A DNA stretch of 64,000 nucleotides from Terramyces sp. JEL0728 (taxonomy: Eukaryota; Chytridiomycota; Chytridiomycetes; Rhizophydiales; Terramycetaceae), in NCBI GenBank assembly GCA_027603945.1, contig JADIIU010000019.1:62001-126000 (forward strand). Reading direction: 5' to 3'. Shown piece after piece: positions 1 through 11,157 of this stretch. A program made the position numbers and the translations under genes. The notes under the pieces were generated by a model that saw only the letters and a program-made list of their open reading frames with translations, had not been told where the DNA came from and made no database searches. The stretch's first letter is position 1; each line of letters begins with the position of its first letter.

Positions 1-548
1 GTCCATACACGAATATTGATGGAGATAAATTGGCACAAAATCTGTACCCAAATCTATTGGTATTGGGAGGAATGAACGATCCTAGAGTTGCATTCTTCGA
101 ACCCCTAAAACTTGTTGCAAAAATGAGATATGAAAAACAGAAACATATAGAAAAGGCACATATAATTGGTACAGAAGTAGACGGCAATACTTTAGAGAAC
201 AGAATGCTAATTCTGAAAATCGACAATGCTGGTCATGGAGGCAACTCTGGACAGTATTCCTTTTTAGAAGACCTTGCATTTGAATATGCATTTTTAATCA
301 AAACTCTGAACGCATTAGAAAAACCAATCTATTCTGATTATGAATTGTTTGAAGAAAAAGCTTCCAATTTAACCAGTTCACAGTTAGAAACTGCAAAAAA
401 TTTTGAGCGAAGTCATAGGGGTCTTCGAGAAAGATTGTCATTTAAATGGGATAAGAAGAAAGAGAATCATGAGGAAAAAATTTACCGAAACAAGGCCAAA
501 AAGACAACAAGGACTCAACTATTTCAATGGCTGAATAATTTTTTATAA
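1..548 (+). CDS. Prolyl oligopeptidase (S9A) family protein, C-terminal part
   Basis: This frame is open from the first base of the window, so the gene begins upstream. The visible ~180 residues carry the end of an S9A peptidase catalytic domain: an LVLGGMNDPRV segment, where the Asp of NDPRV is the expected catalytic acid, and AGHGG, where the His is the expected catalytic base. After it comes the LEDLAFEYAFLIK helix typical of oligopeptidase B and PREPL-type enzymes. The serine nucleophile would lie upstream. Family members are cytosolic serine hydrolases acting on short peptides or thioesters. The last ~75 residues are charged and lysine-rich and look like a lineage-specific tail. I cannot tell oligopeptidase B from PREPL without the propeller. 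The stop is followed by a long gene-poor stretch. Confidence 0.8.
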   Translation, partial: PYTNIDGDKLAQNLYPNLLVLGGMNDPRVAFFEPLKLVAKMRYEKQKHIEKAHIIGTEVDGNTLENRMLILKIDNAGHGGNSGQYSFLEDLAFEYAFLIKTLNALEKPIYSDYELFEEKASNLTSSQLETAKNFERSHRGLRERLSFKWDKKKENHEEKIYRNKAKKTTRTQLFQWLNNFL

Positions 549-2609
549 TAAATATTGCTTTAAACTATTCCAAATAGTTCCCAAGCCAAAAAGAATTACT
601 AAAGTTCTGTTTGGAAATCTACAATAACCATCGGTAACGATAACCAAGCTTGCACTGGAATAACAAAATCATACAAGTTAAATAATCAAACACCTTCAAT
701 TGATTTGGTACTGCCAGAAAGAAAGCGTTCAATCCAACCACAGGTTTATACATGGCGGTTTAGTCCAGCAAAATACATTCTAACAGAGATAGAAACAACA
801 TTTAGGCCATTGCTTTGTTGGACACTATAAATACAATTTAGGCCGATTTCGAGAACAGCAGATATCCATAAAAGAGAATTTGCAAGCACTATCCACGCTC
901 ATTCCTCATTAAATGAAAACTGGAACTAGAATCAGAGTGTATTTTAATCAACGATGAATAAAACAAGCGTTCAACTAGAAAATGTATTTCCACGCCAATG
1001 CATTAGATTTAACTTTCGTCATTTGTCTTGCATTTATAACTTGTATGATGGGCTTACATTTAGGGTTAACAAATTGAATACCTGTCAACTATATTTTAGT
1101 CTGATGTCAATTGATATCTACTTTCAATATTGCAGACTTAATTAAACGTAGGCTTCATATGAGATACAGGAGTTTAAAATGATATTGCCGATTTTAGGGT
1201 GACAGAATCTCCATTAACAAACTCCTTTTGGTAGTGTATAAATTATGTATATAAATTGCTATTTGGGTTAAAGCTGTACTCAATACGACATATTGTAGCT
1301 GTATGTAATATTTAATGTGATTTATCTGCTATCCTATCAGAAATATTAAAAGAATTTCACCAGGGATTTGTCATTCTATATACAAAGTATGTTTATATTA
1401 AAAAGTTTAAATACATTAATGAGCCAATTGCAGAATAGGTATTCAATTTCTGAACAAATAATCGGAATGATCTTATTAATTTATATTAGTCAAATGGGAT
1501 ATAGCTTGGACGAGAGAAATTACAAATTCATGGTGAATAACGGGTTTTTAATAATATTCTTTGAACCAATAATTAGAGTTCGACTCATTCCGGAGTATTG
1601 AAGCTATTCGTCTTTTTTGTGGTTGTCTAGAATAAACTCAAATGCAAGGCAACTTGATTCTATTTTTTGCATCGTATAATCATTTATTTATACGGATTTT
1701 GAAGTTTAATTTGCGCAAACCAAAATTCTCTAGGTTATACCTAAAACAAATAACAATTTAATGAAGATGTTGATTGCGCAGTTTCACTTTTGTTTGCAAA
1801 TATTGCTTTATTAGACTAATGGGTATTATTAACATTCATATGGCATAGCTACGGTAAACTAGTTATACATTCTAATTATAAATTTCGTTACAAAGTAGGA
1901 GCAGTTAGCAGCAATTTCAAAATTGGCTGTATTAGTTCACGTAATTTAATGAAAACTGTTTCTGAAACAAATGACTATAAGGCATCTCACTCACTATCTT
2001 AATATCAAGTAATGTTGCAGATCAAAACCTGAGTTTCTCGTGCATAGTGAATGGTGTTGTGCGAATTTCAACACACGAACTGTAAGAGTCAATACTGATA
2101 GAACAGCCTACAAATTGTTTTGTATGATATTGGTATCATTACTGCTATGTTTAAATCGCAGTATTAGGTCGGATATTTCATTGCTTACACCACATTACTT
2201 TTTTGTTTGTTAAACTGGTAGTCAGACCTTTTTGACTTTGTTCCGTTTCGTATCCTATTGTTCTGTATTGTACGATACGATACACTTTTTTGTTCGTACC
2301 AAGAGACCTTACCGAAAGTGGAGCATACACCGTGATTTATCATCTAAATCAAATTCAGTCACCTGTGATACAATCCTGGATACCTACATACTATCCGGTA
2401 TTAGTAATATAAAGTTACTACGATCTTCTATTTGTATCCAACCACTATTATCTTAGTGCACTTTCCCGAATATCTAGTATTTTGTGGATCGGCTGTTTCT
2501 AGTAACTGCAGTTTCATTCGTGGTATTATTATCTTCCATTGCTTAGATTTATACTTTTGTCCAAGGTGTTTTGAATTTTATCTGCGCATTTCAGTTGTAA
2601 AATTTCGAA
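549..2609. other. Gene-poor AT-rich intergenic stretch
   Basis: About 2.06 kb between the peptidase stop and the INTS7 start codon. Open frames are short (77 codons or less), lack recognisable motifs and cannot be joined by the 20-nt introns typical here. I saw no tRNA fold, no snRNA core and no repeat array. The promoter of INTS7 must lie at its right end. It stands out because elsewhere neighbouring genes are usually separated by tens of bases. Confidence 0.6.
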
Positions 2610-5112
2610 ATGGATCCAACACAAAAACTAGTTGAACTCGATACTGGAATCCGGGATATTGAACTGGATATCAAAATTGAATCTATATTGAGTTTCAACA
2701 AGTTATTGTTACTGACTATAGAATAATGGTGAATTCAAAAATAATTCAATCTGCACTGATGAAAATTGCAGATTACTGGGTTCAGAGGTTATTAATGATT
2801 AAATTCAGCAACAACGAATTTAGAGTTTACATTTTAGAGCTGTTCAAAGATCTCAAATGTCTTGAAATGGAGAACGAGAATTCGGATAGGATAGTTGGGA
2901 GGATCAGCACAGTTTTAGATAGCAATGACCCAATTGCAAGAGCATTAACATTCTCTGTTTTGGGGTTCTTGTCCAACTATTCGAATAATGAACAGTTGCA
3001 GTTCAGGATTCTATCTGCTTTGGATAATTCTCAATTGGACGAGATTGAATTATTTGCGATCTTGGAAACAGCCTGTCGTCTTGCGGTTAAAAACGCTGAT
3101 TTTGCTTCCGATTTCTATCAAATTCTTCTTACAAGCCATTCAAGTATATTCTAATTGACTCAGGCAGCAGCAAGTATCGGGAGGTTTACTCGATATTTGA
3201 GCATTCGAGGTTCAGTCTTCCATTAGCTATCAAGGTTCAATCAGATTGATGTTAGGCAAAAGGAATCTGTAGTAAAATTATATCTAAAGAAACCAACATT
3301 GATCATATTCTTCAACTGTACAAGTCTATATCTATTATATCTGTTCGTTGTGGTATCGGAATTGCCCAATATGTATTATCAAAATAACTGTAGATACAAC
3401 AAATACTTCAAGAGATACAATCGTCAAGCTCCTCCGCATTAACTTTGGGTCTGTTGGATAATCTTATTTTCATTGCGGGATACAAACCAGAGATGTTTTC
3501 AACTGGAATTGTTGATTACTTTTTTGAATATTTAATCCGCACAAGCAATTCTCAAATTCGGGCAAGGACTGCCCAACTGCTTTATTCCATTCTATTAAAT
3601 TCACAAAACACCTTAGTTGAACTGCAAGGGCAAGAATTGATCGAAAAGTTTGAAGTAGCTGTCAATCAAGCTATCACTTCTGAACCGGGGTATTGCATAC
3701 CTCTACTCAAGTTGGCTTATTTGGTTTGCCCAGAAGGTGCTTCTGTAGAAAAATGGGCAAATCAATTACTTTTGCCAAATCGCAAAATAAGCTGTAAGGG
3801 TATTTGGATATTATTTCCTCTGCTAAAGTCAACTACTATTATTCAAGAATGTGTAAGAATGTTACTCACCTCCCCAAAATCATTCGTATTGCTTGAAAAA
3901 GTGCTAAAGTTTCAACTCCCAAGGTATTCGCAAAATGTATCTTTGATTGTCAACTCTAAAGATGTTCAAGTTCAATTCAAGGTATTTATATTCTTAGAAA
4001 GATTCTATTTGACCGATATGTATTTCCAGCATCCTTGACAAAAGATAATATTGATTTTAGTGAAATCGCTCATCAATATAACTATTGGGAACTGTACAAA
4101 TTGTGTAGATTACAGATTTGTAAAGGTAATTTCCACAATGCATCACAGCTCTTGGCAGATCTGTTTAATGCAACGAATTCCATTGAGTTTTCTTGTTGGA
4201 TTGCCGCCCTGGAGAAAGTGGTAGAATTTGAGCTTTCAATCAACTCTTTGGCCGAAATTGAAGAGCAAATGAAAGTAATTTTTCAAGCAATCACGAATTT
4301 CAAGGCAGTTTCCAGCATAACTGGTGGTTGCGCATTCCAAATGGATTTTTTGAACTTGCAATCTAAACTTATTAGATTATTACAAATACTGCCTGCGAAA
4401 AATCACCAGGCGGCGATTGGGAGATTGCTGTCCAATTTGTCTGGCGAATTTACAAAACTGGCTTATAGATACTTTGATATCGAGCAGCATAGCCAAAATA
4501 TTCTGTTGCATTATGCCTTTCTTTGCAATTCTTTATACCTTTTGACTCTGTCCAGCACTGTAGAAATTGATCACGAATGTAGCAATTCTGGGTGGTTGTA
4601 TTCCAAGAAATTGGAAATTGCAAATCTGCTTATCAATCAAAAAGAAACCGGAAAAAATGACTTGCAGTCTTCTCTAATTTCAATCTATAAATCAAATAGG
4701 TTGATCCCACCCTACTTTTTTCAGCAGCAATCGCGGTTTTCCATGGATGTAATGAAATACTAATGTAGATTGACACGACTCCGAAAATAATTACTAATAT
4801 ACCACTTAGGATCAGCAAACTGTGCAACTTTGTTTTTGAAATAGATGGGAATATCAAAAACGAATCATCAATTAAAAGTACTTGCAGCTAACCAAAGGGA
4901 AAATCACAAAGCTTGACTTCAAGGTAACCAGCGGAAATGAGATATTGTGTGAATCTAAATGTAACTATTCTCCAATATTCACCATCCAATTGGCGATTCC
5001 AACCGGAGACATGCTAAGCGGGCTTCTTAAATTACAGTTGAAGGTTAACATTATTGATTCCCAACTCAACTTTTGGAATATCAAGAATATCCCATTTTCA
5101 CTCTCAATTTAA
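2610..5112 (+). CDS. INTS7: Integrator complex subunit 7 (intact copy)
   Basis: Eight exons (2610-2701, 2722-3143, 3164-3234, 3256-3372, 3394-3981, 4002-4748, 4769-4877, 4898-5112) joined by seven 20-21-nt introns give 786 residues, against ~960 in human INTS7. The start MDPTQKLVELDTGIRDIELD matches the family N-terminus, and a SNDPIARALT segment matches the conserved SNDPVARAIT of INTS7. The rest is helical-repeat (ARM/HEAT) protein with a short beta-rich C-terminal domain. INTS7 is a scaffold of the nuclear Integrator complex, which cleaves nascent snRNA and other RNA polymerase II transcripts. Yeasts lack Integrator, so this argues for an early-diverging fungus. The start is preceded by the long intergenic region; NDUFS1 follows 56 bp after the stop. 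Confidence 0.88.
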
Positions 5113-5168
5113 GACATCAAAATTTTCAGAATAAAAATCTTTTGGTTTGAAAAAAATTTCATCTGCAG

Positions 5169-7372
5169 ATGCTCAGAAGAAACATTAGAAAAGCACAGAA
5201 TTTAATCAGTATTTCATTAAAGTCTAACTATTAGGGGAATTTTCGTCAACTTCACGCATCAACGCAGAGGTCGAAGTTTTTATTAATGACAAACCAGTTA
5301 AAATTGAAGCAGGATCGGCAGTAATTCAAGCATGTGAAAAAGCTGGAGTTGATATTCCAAGATTTTGTTACCATGAACGACTAGGAATTGCTGGTAATTG
5401 CCGTATGTGTTTAGTTGAAGTTGGCGGTCCAAAGCCTGTAGCATCGTGTGCGATGCCTGTGATGCCAGGAATGAAGGTGCAGACTGAAACACCTAATGTC
5501 AAGAAAGCTAGAGAAGGTGTTATGGAGTTTTTGCTGGCCAACCATCCCTTGGATTGCCCAATTTGCGACCAAGGAGGGGAATGTGATTTGCAAGATCAAA
5601 GTATTCGCTATGGCGCTGATAGGAGTCGCTTCAAGGAGGTCGTCGGGAAAAGGGCGACAGAAAACAAGGATCTCGGCCCTCTCGTCAAAACAGTTATGAC
5701 TAGATGTATCCACTGTACGCGCTGTGTAAGATTTGCAAACGAAATTGCAGGAGCGAGCGAATTAGGAACCACCGGCAGAGGAAATTCTATGGAAATTGGC
5801 ACCTATGTTTCAAAAGCTATAAAATCGGAAATGTCAGGAAACTTGGTTGATTTATGTCCTGTAGGTGCATTAACCTCAAAACCGTATGCATTTACAACTC
5901 GACCATGGGAATTGAAAAGGACAGAATCCATTGATGTGATGGACGGTATTGGCAGCAATATCAAAGTGGACACTAGAGGAAATGAAGTTATGAGGATCGT
6001 TCCAAGACTAAACGATGATATAAACGAAGAGTGGATTTCTGATAAATCAAGATTTGTCAGCGATGGATTAAAAAATCAACGACTCACCTCGCCTCTTGTC
6101 AAGAAAGGTAATGATTTTGTTCCAGTGTCGTGGGCTGACGCATTACAAGCTGTTGCAAACGCCTTGAAAGAAACGGATCCAGAACATATCGCAGCGGTTG
6201 CTGGACAACTTTCTGATGCAGAAAGTTTAGTTGCATTAAAGGATTTGATCAACAAATTCAACTCTGACAACCTGTACACCGAATCAAACCTTGAAGTTGC
6301 AGGCGGTTTAACTGATATACGCTCCAACTATGTACTGAACTCTTCCATTGCTGGTATTGAAGAAGCAGATGCTCTTCTCTTGATTGGTTCAAACCCAAGA
6401 CATGAAGGCCCAATTTTAAATACCCGCATTAGAAAGTCGTATTTACACAACGGACTACAAATAGGTGTAGTTGGTGAAAAGGGCGATTTAAATTATGATG
6501 CTGAACATGTTAGTGCGGATGCTTCTGGGTTGGACAAATTGTTGTCTGGGGAACACAAATTTTCGAAAACTCTATCTTCTGCAAAAAAACCATTGCTGCT
6601 TCTTGGACAATCCACATTGGACGACCCTGCCGTGTTGAAAAAAGCTTCAGAGTTGGCTTTGAAGCTTTCCAAGTCTGCCTCTTCGGAATGGACCTCTATT
6701 TTCAACGTTTTACAAAAAGTAACTTATTTTTGATTGTAGGATGCAAGCTCTACCGCAGCGTTTGATGTTGGCTATTCCACTCAAGCCCCAAAGGCAAATA
6801 CAAAGTTCTTGTATCTTTTAGGTGCTGACGACATTGATCCAAGTATCATCCCAAAGGACGCATTTGTGGTATATCAGGGCCACCACGGTGACGTTGGTGC
6901 TTACTATGCTGATGTCATCCTTCCAGGGTCGGCATACACCGAAAAGTCGGCGACATATGTAAACACCGAAGGAAGAGTCCAAACAACTCGTTCTGCTATT
7001 CCACCTCCAGCAGGTGCCAGAGAAGACTGGAAAATTGTCCGCGCACTGTCAGAAGTTGCAGGAAAGAAATTACCGTATGATGAAGTCCACCAATTACGTT
7101 CTAGAATGGTGCAAGTTTCCCCAACCTTTGCTGGATTTGACGAGTTTGAGAAAACTTCATCGCCTGTCGTACAGCTTGGCTTATCCCATATTAAAGCATA
7201 TACGGCTACTACTACCCAACCACTTCAATTGGCTTTCAAAGACTTTTATATGACCAATTCAATTGCTCGTTCATCTTCTACAATGGCCAAATGCTCCCAA
7301 GTAAGATATCATTAATTATAGGCATTCACGCATGGGAAAAAGATTGAGAACGAGGTTCCAGAATTATGTTGA
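5169..7372 (+). CDS. NDUFS1: NADH dehydrogenase 75 kDa subunit, complex I (unit 1)
   Basis: Four exons (5169-5208, 5235-6718, 6740-7300, 7322-7372; introns 26, 21, 21 nt) give 711 residues, close to the usual ~730. An arginine-rich mitochondrial presequence (MLRRNIRKAQ..REFSSTSR) precedes the ferredoxin-like domain with its [2Fe-2S] cysteines (GNCRMC). Next come the HPLDCPICDQGGECD segment, the second cluster site (CIHCTRC) and the molybdopterin-oxidoreductase-like domain. The C-terminus has the family's DFYMTNSIARSSSTMAKC ending. The protein carries electrons from NADH through complex I of the inner mitochondrial membrane. The copy in unit 2 encodes almost the same protein. The presequence exon is joined by the longest of the three introns. 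Confidence 0.95.
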
Positions 7373-7403
7373 AAATAAATCCATTCAAAATTTTCACTTT
7401 TGC

Positions 7404-8139
7404 ATGTCCTTTGACATAAACTGGAGCTTGTTGCAGGATGGGTTTGAAGCGGAGCAGTTGAAGGACTACCTCAATGAAAAGTTTGCAGATATCGTACGGC
7501 CAAATTTTCTAGGTCCAGTATCAGTTTCAAAATTCGATTTCGGAAGCATTCCTCCCCAAATCTCTGTAACAAACATTTGCGAGCCTTTGGACGAATTCTA
7601 TTATTTAGATGACGATAATTCGGAAGAACTGCAGTCAGAGTTGGAGCATGGGTCGTTTAATAGTAATTTTTCATCCTACTATAATAACAGCGAAGATGAC
7701 ACAATGATACCCAGAAAAGAAACGGATGCGCAAGTCGAAATTTCTATTGCATACCAAGGAGATATGACAATGTCAATTACGACCGAGCTGATCGTCAATC
7801 AACCAACACCTGGCTTTATGATACTCCCGCTCACTTTAACGCTAACCAAAACCTCGCTAAAAGGTGCAGAATACTAATTATAGCGACGGCTATTATCGCA
7901 TACTTGGGAAATATTATTAATATTTGCTTGAAAGAACCAGAGAACAGAGAAAGTTTTCTGCAAGATTTATCAATTGAATCCGCAATTGGCGATGGCAACA
8001 AACAAGGTAGCCATTACTTGATGTAGTGCTGAAAAATGTTGGCAAAATTGAAAAGTTTATTGTCCAGCAACTCCAGATTTTCCTCAACGACTATGTCGTG
8101 TTCCCAAACTACCATTCAATATTACTTGACGATTCATAG
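7404..8139 (+). CDS. MDM12: Mdm12, ERMES complex SMP-domain protein (unit 1)
   Basis: The start MSFDINWSLLQDGFEAE lies 31 bp after the NDUFS1 stop. Three exons (7404-7863, 7884-8006, 8027-8139; two 20-nt introns) encode 231 residues. The lipid-binding SMP domain begins at once: LGPVSVSKFDFGSIPPQIS matches the family's LGTIPPEI block, followed by the acidic EFYYLDDDN loop and the ending KNVGKIEKFIVQQLQIF that closes Mdm12 proteins. Mdm12 is the soluble link of the ER-mitochondria encounter structure with Mmm1 and Mdm34, moving phospholipids between the two membranes. A low-complexity acidic/serine insert sits at about residues 70-100. Its unit 2 copy differs by at least one residue (His to Asp in that insert). 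Confidence 0.9.
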
Positions 8140-8185
8140 TGTGCTAATGTATAAATAAACAAAAGAATTTATTCAGTCTTGTTGC

Positions 8186-8670
8186 TTAATATCCAGATGC
8201 CTGTCTGTCGTAGTTGGCACCCATCGCCTTTTGCAAAAGCAAAGTGATTTTTTGTTCTTGCAAATCCTTATATTAAAACGCGATTACTTCAAGGGATTCG
8301 GCAGATACCTCAACAGCAAATGATTTAATTACAGATTTGACGTCTGCAATATGGACTGAGAGCTTGCCGCGTCTCATTACTTTTACTTGCGCACCACACC
8401 AGCTAACTAAGAGAAATTTGGAGCGACGAGACTAAATCAAAACGTATTTACCAATTCGTCGTTTCCTACTACCATACGCACATAGCCAAAGTATGCTTGA
8501 TCAGGTTTTAAGTTTTGTTTGAATTCTGCAAAACCACCATTACCCGATCCAACAAGAGAAAGCACTTCGCCCTTCTCGTCCTTGTATCCAATGATCAACC
8601 AGTTGGTGTTGGTTTTGTCATTACGAACATCTTCGTAAGCTTTGGAGATATCGGATCCTAATTGAGGCAT
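8186..8670 (-). CDS. Coactosin-like ADF-H actin-binding protein (unit 1)
   Basis: Three exons (8670-8452, 8431-8288, 8266-8186; introns 20 and 21 nt) give 147 residues, the usual coactosin length. It is one ADF homology domain: ISKAYEDVRNDKTNTNWLIIGY at the start (Ala-Tyr-x-x-Val-Arg-x-Asp is characteristic), the actin-binding strand with RRSKFLLVSWCG, and the end GANYDRQASGY, matching the coactosin GGANYDAQ tail. Coactosin binds F-actin and opposes capping. The gene is convergent with MDM12, 46 bp between stops. Its unit 2 copy encodes the same protein in the part compared. Confidence 0.88.
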
Positions 8671-8761
8671 ATTTTTGACAGCAAGTTTTGTGTGTGGAGA
8701 ATCTTTTATAATTTGACATCACCAATCAAAATTTAGTATCTCACCCATTGTTCATAGACAA

Positions 8762-9938
8762 TTAAATCTCTTTATTGAAAGTCGCAATTTCACTCCAGTC
8801 CAGTCCCAAAAGATAGAGGATGTTTAAAAGATTTGGCTGGTTTAATCTTACTTTTGCTTGCTGTTGCACCTTTGGCTTTGCGTTGAATGCAATCCCAACT
8901 CCAGCCTCCGCTAGCATGAGTAAATCATTTGCACCATCTCCGACTGCGAATATCTACGTTATTTTACTGTTACTTGTTGCTTGATTATTCCCTCTGCCTG
9001 CGCGATAGTAGTCAAAAGATCCGCTTTTCTCTCCCCGTTCACAATTTGGCCATATACTCTACCCGTCAAACTGCTTTTATCTGGGGAAAATTCCAAATTG
9101 TTTGCAAATGCGTAATCAAGTTTAAGCGTATTTTTAACATGGAGAGCCAAAGGCATAAACCCACCTACCATTAGAGACATGTACCAGAAAGCACTGCCAT
9201 TTTATAGCCAAGATGCTTTAAAATTCTGCACAGATCTATCGCCCCGTCTGTAAACACAATTCTTCCTTTGACAGTTTCGATAATCTGAGTTGGCTGCCCT
9301 TTGAGCAATCCCACTCTTTGTCTTAGCGATTCATTGAAATCAATTTCGCCTCGCATTGCAGATTCAGTTATAGGAGCAATTTTATCATAGACACCTGCTT
9401 CTCTTGCCAATTCGTCAATAACTTCTTGTCTAATCAACGTGGAATCCATATCAAATACAACCAATCTTTTCTGCCTTCGATACGGCTCATCCAATTGTAA
9501 TGCAACGTCAATGAGAGTTTCCTGCCCGAATTCGAATAGTTTTGGAGCCAACTGCGAGTAATCTGCTTCTGACAGTGCTAGTGAAATTTCTAGAGCAGTG
9601 ACGGGTTCATCCGGTACGGACAATTGTCTAATCTTGTAAATATTTGGCAAAGTTGAAACCAATGCATAGAGATGAATAAATGAAATCCCTCTGGTTGAAA
9701 TTACAGTTGCAACGAAATTTCGAAGGTTTTTAGTAGCAAAGGAATTCTTTGAAATTGGAGGAAATTGGTATTCAAACAGATTCAACACTTTGGCCTTGGC
9801 ATAGAACGAATGTTGCTGTGTCTTTTCGCAATATCCATATTCTAAATTCGTGAGGTATTGAATTTGCGCTGAATACAATGAAATTTGATCGAATGTCTCT
9901 ACAACAGACAAATTTGAAACTAGCGGTTGGAATTGCAT
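8762..9938 (-). CDS. SER2: Phosphoserine phosphatase (unit 1)
   Basis: Three exons (9938-9185, 9164-8974, 8953-8762; two 20-nt introns) encode 378 residues. The HAD-fold catalytic motif VVFDMDSTLI carries the nucleophilic Asp. Further on are the motif II serine (AVLSGGF, spanning the first intron) and the metal-binding GDGANDLLML (motif IV). About 165 N-terminal residues form an ACT-like regulatory region as in bacterial SerB-type enzymes. The enzyme makes the last step of serine synthesis from phosphoserine. I start at the ATG of MQFQPLV, since the frame extends a few codons upstream without ATG. It sits next to sulfate-reduction genes, and serine is the carbon precursor for cysteine, which suggests a linked role. 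Confidence 0.92.
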
Positions 9939-10073
9939 GTTAATTTCCAACTTTTTTTCATGGTGATTTGACTGATCCCATGTGAAATGAATGGGCTTTC
10001 TTTGGCTATAAAGTGCAAATGTTATCGGTGCGCAATTGCAGCAACATGCTCAAGATAAATACAAGAAATTGGT

Positions 10074-10863
10074 TTATTGCAGATTCAGCATTTTCCTCTT
10101 TTCAGCCTCCTTTGCCAATCGCTTTAGTTTAAAGTAATCTTTATGCAGACCGCATTCAGTCTTTTCTTGGCCCCTCCATCTTCCTTCACGCTCGCTTTCA
10201 CCTTCAGCAGTCGGTGTTGTGGAATGCGAGTCGCCAATTGACTTGTAGCCCTGATCATGCAGTGCGTTATATGGTACATTGTTTCCTTTGACATAGGTCC
10301 ATACTTGATTATAATCCCAGGCGGCTAACGGGTTGATTTTAATCAATGGAGGAGAATAAGAGTGGTCCAATTCAATGATTGGCAATGCACTTCTTTCGGC
10401 GCCTTGCGATCTTCGTCTTCCGGTTAAAACAATCTTTGCCCCAAGTTCAAGGTTAGCTCTTCGTCCTGGTTCCGCCTTCACCAAGTAATCGTATTTGGCA
10501 GAATCTGTGGTCCACAGGGATTCACCGTACTTTTCTGCAAACTCCTGAGCGGTATCTGCCCCTGCTGGCTTATAAATGTGCAATTTGGGGGAATACCTTT
10601 GCTTGGTATTTTCAATCAAATCGTAAGTTTCACTAAAATCTAGAATTAGACCAGAAATTACTGTGAAGAGTATCAATAAATATTACTGGTAATAGAGACT
10701 CGGCCTTTGCGAGCATATCCATGATAACCAAGCCAGTTAATCCAAAGGAAGTGGTTTGGTACACTCCGTCGTAGCTCGTTACCCAGCGAAGGATTTCTTC
10801 TGGAGTCTTCTCTCGCAGAGTCAAGTTTAATTCATCAATTTCCGAAACTTCAATCTTGGTCAT
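10074..10863 (-). CDS. MET16: PAPS reductase (unit 1)
   Basis: Two exons (10863-10662, 10639-10074; one 22-nt intron) give 255 residues. The protein has the adenine-nucleotide alpha-hydrolase fold: TTSFGLTGLVIMDML (PP-loop-like), FIDTLHNFSETYDL, TGRRRSQGAERSALP with the substrate-binding arginines, and the KTECGLH segment with the catalytic cysteine. It reduces 3'-phosphoadenylyl sulfate to sulfite with thioredoxin, the step before sulfite reductase. It shares a divergent ~294-bp promoter with MET5. The extra Cys pairs of plant-type APS reductases are not seen, which favours PAPS as the substrate. The unit 2 copy differs by Thr to Ser just before the catalytic motif (KSECGLH). Confidence 0.93.
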
Positions 10864-11103
10864 TGTCGAGTGATATATTTTTTTCGTTTAAATATTTCCA
10901 ATCAATCTCCAAATAGCACAATTATTGCGTGCTCTTGAGACAAACATAAGAAAAAAAGAAGAGAATAGAAACTTGCTCGAATGATAGCCATTTACTACCA
11001 CTGGCTACCAGGACAATGCTTGGAAAAATTATAGGAACAATTCTGCAATTTCTCCATTTAATTCTACTGCATAGAACAGACAAATGTGGTCTGACAATTT
11101 TGG

Positions 11104-11111
11104 TCACGTGA
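11104..11111. promoter_or_regulatory. Cbf1-type E-box TCACGTGA (unit 1)
   Basis: A perfect palindromic TCACGTGA lies 47 bp upstream of the MET5 start and about 240 bp from the MET16 start, inside their shared divergent promoter. In yeasts TCACGTG is the Cbf1-Met4 element of sulfur genes including MET16. About 20 bp upstream lies AAATGTGG inside a CAGAC...GTCTG inverted repeat, similar to the Met31/32 site AAACTGTGG. Both are conserved in unit 2. Function is inferred from motif and position. Confidence 0.65.
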
Positions 11112-11157
11112 ATTCCCAAGACTTATAAGAGATGAACCGATTGAAAACTTTCAGAAA

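Noticed and set aside
5411..5713. Minus-strand frame of 100 codons inside NDUFS1, repeated in unit 2
   Set aside because: It lies opposite the conserved iron-sulfur region of NDUFS1; its conservation in unit 2 only reflects the duplication.
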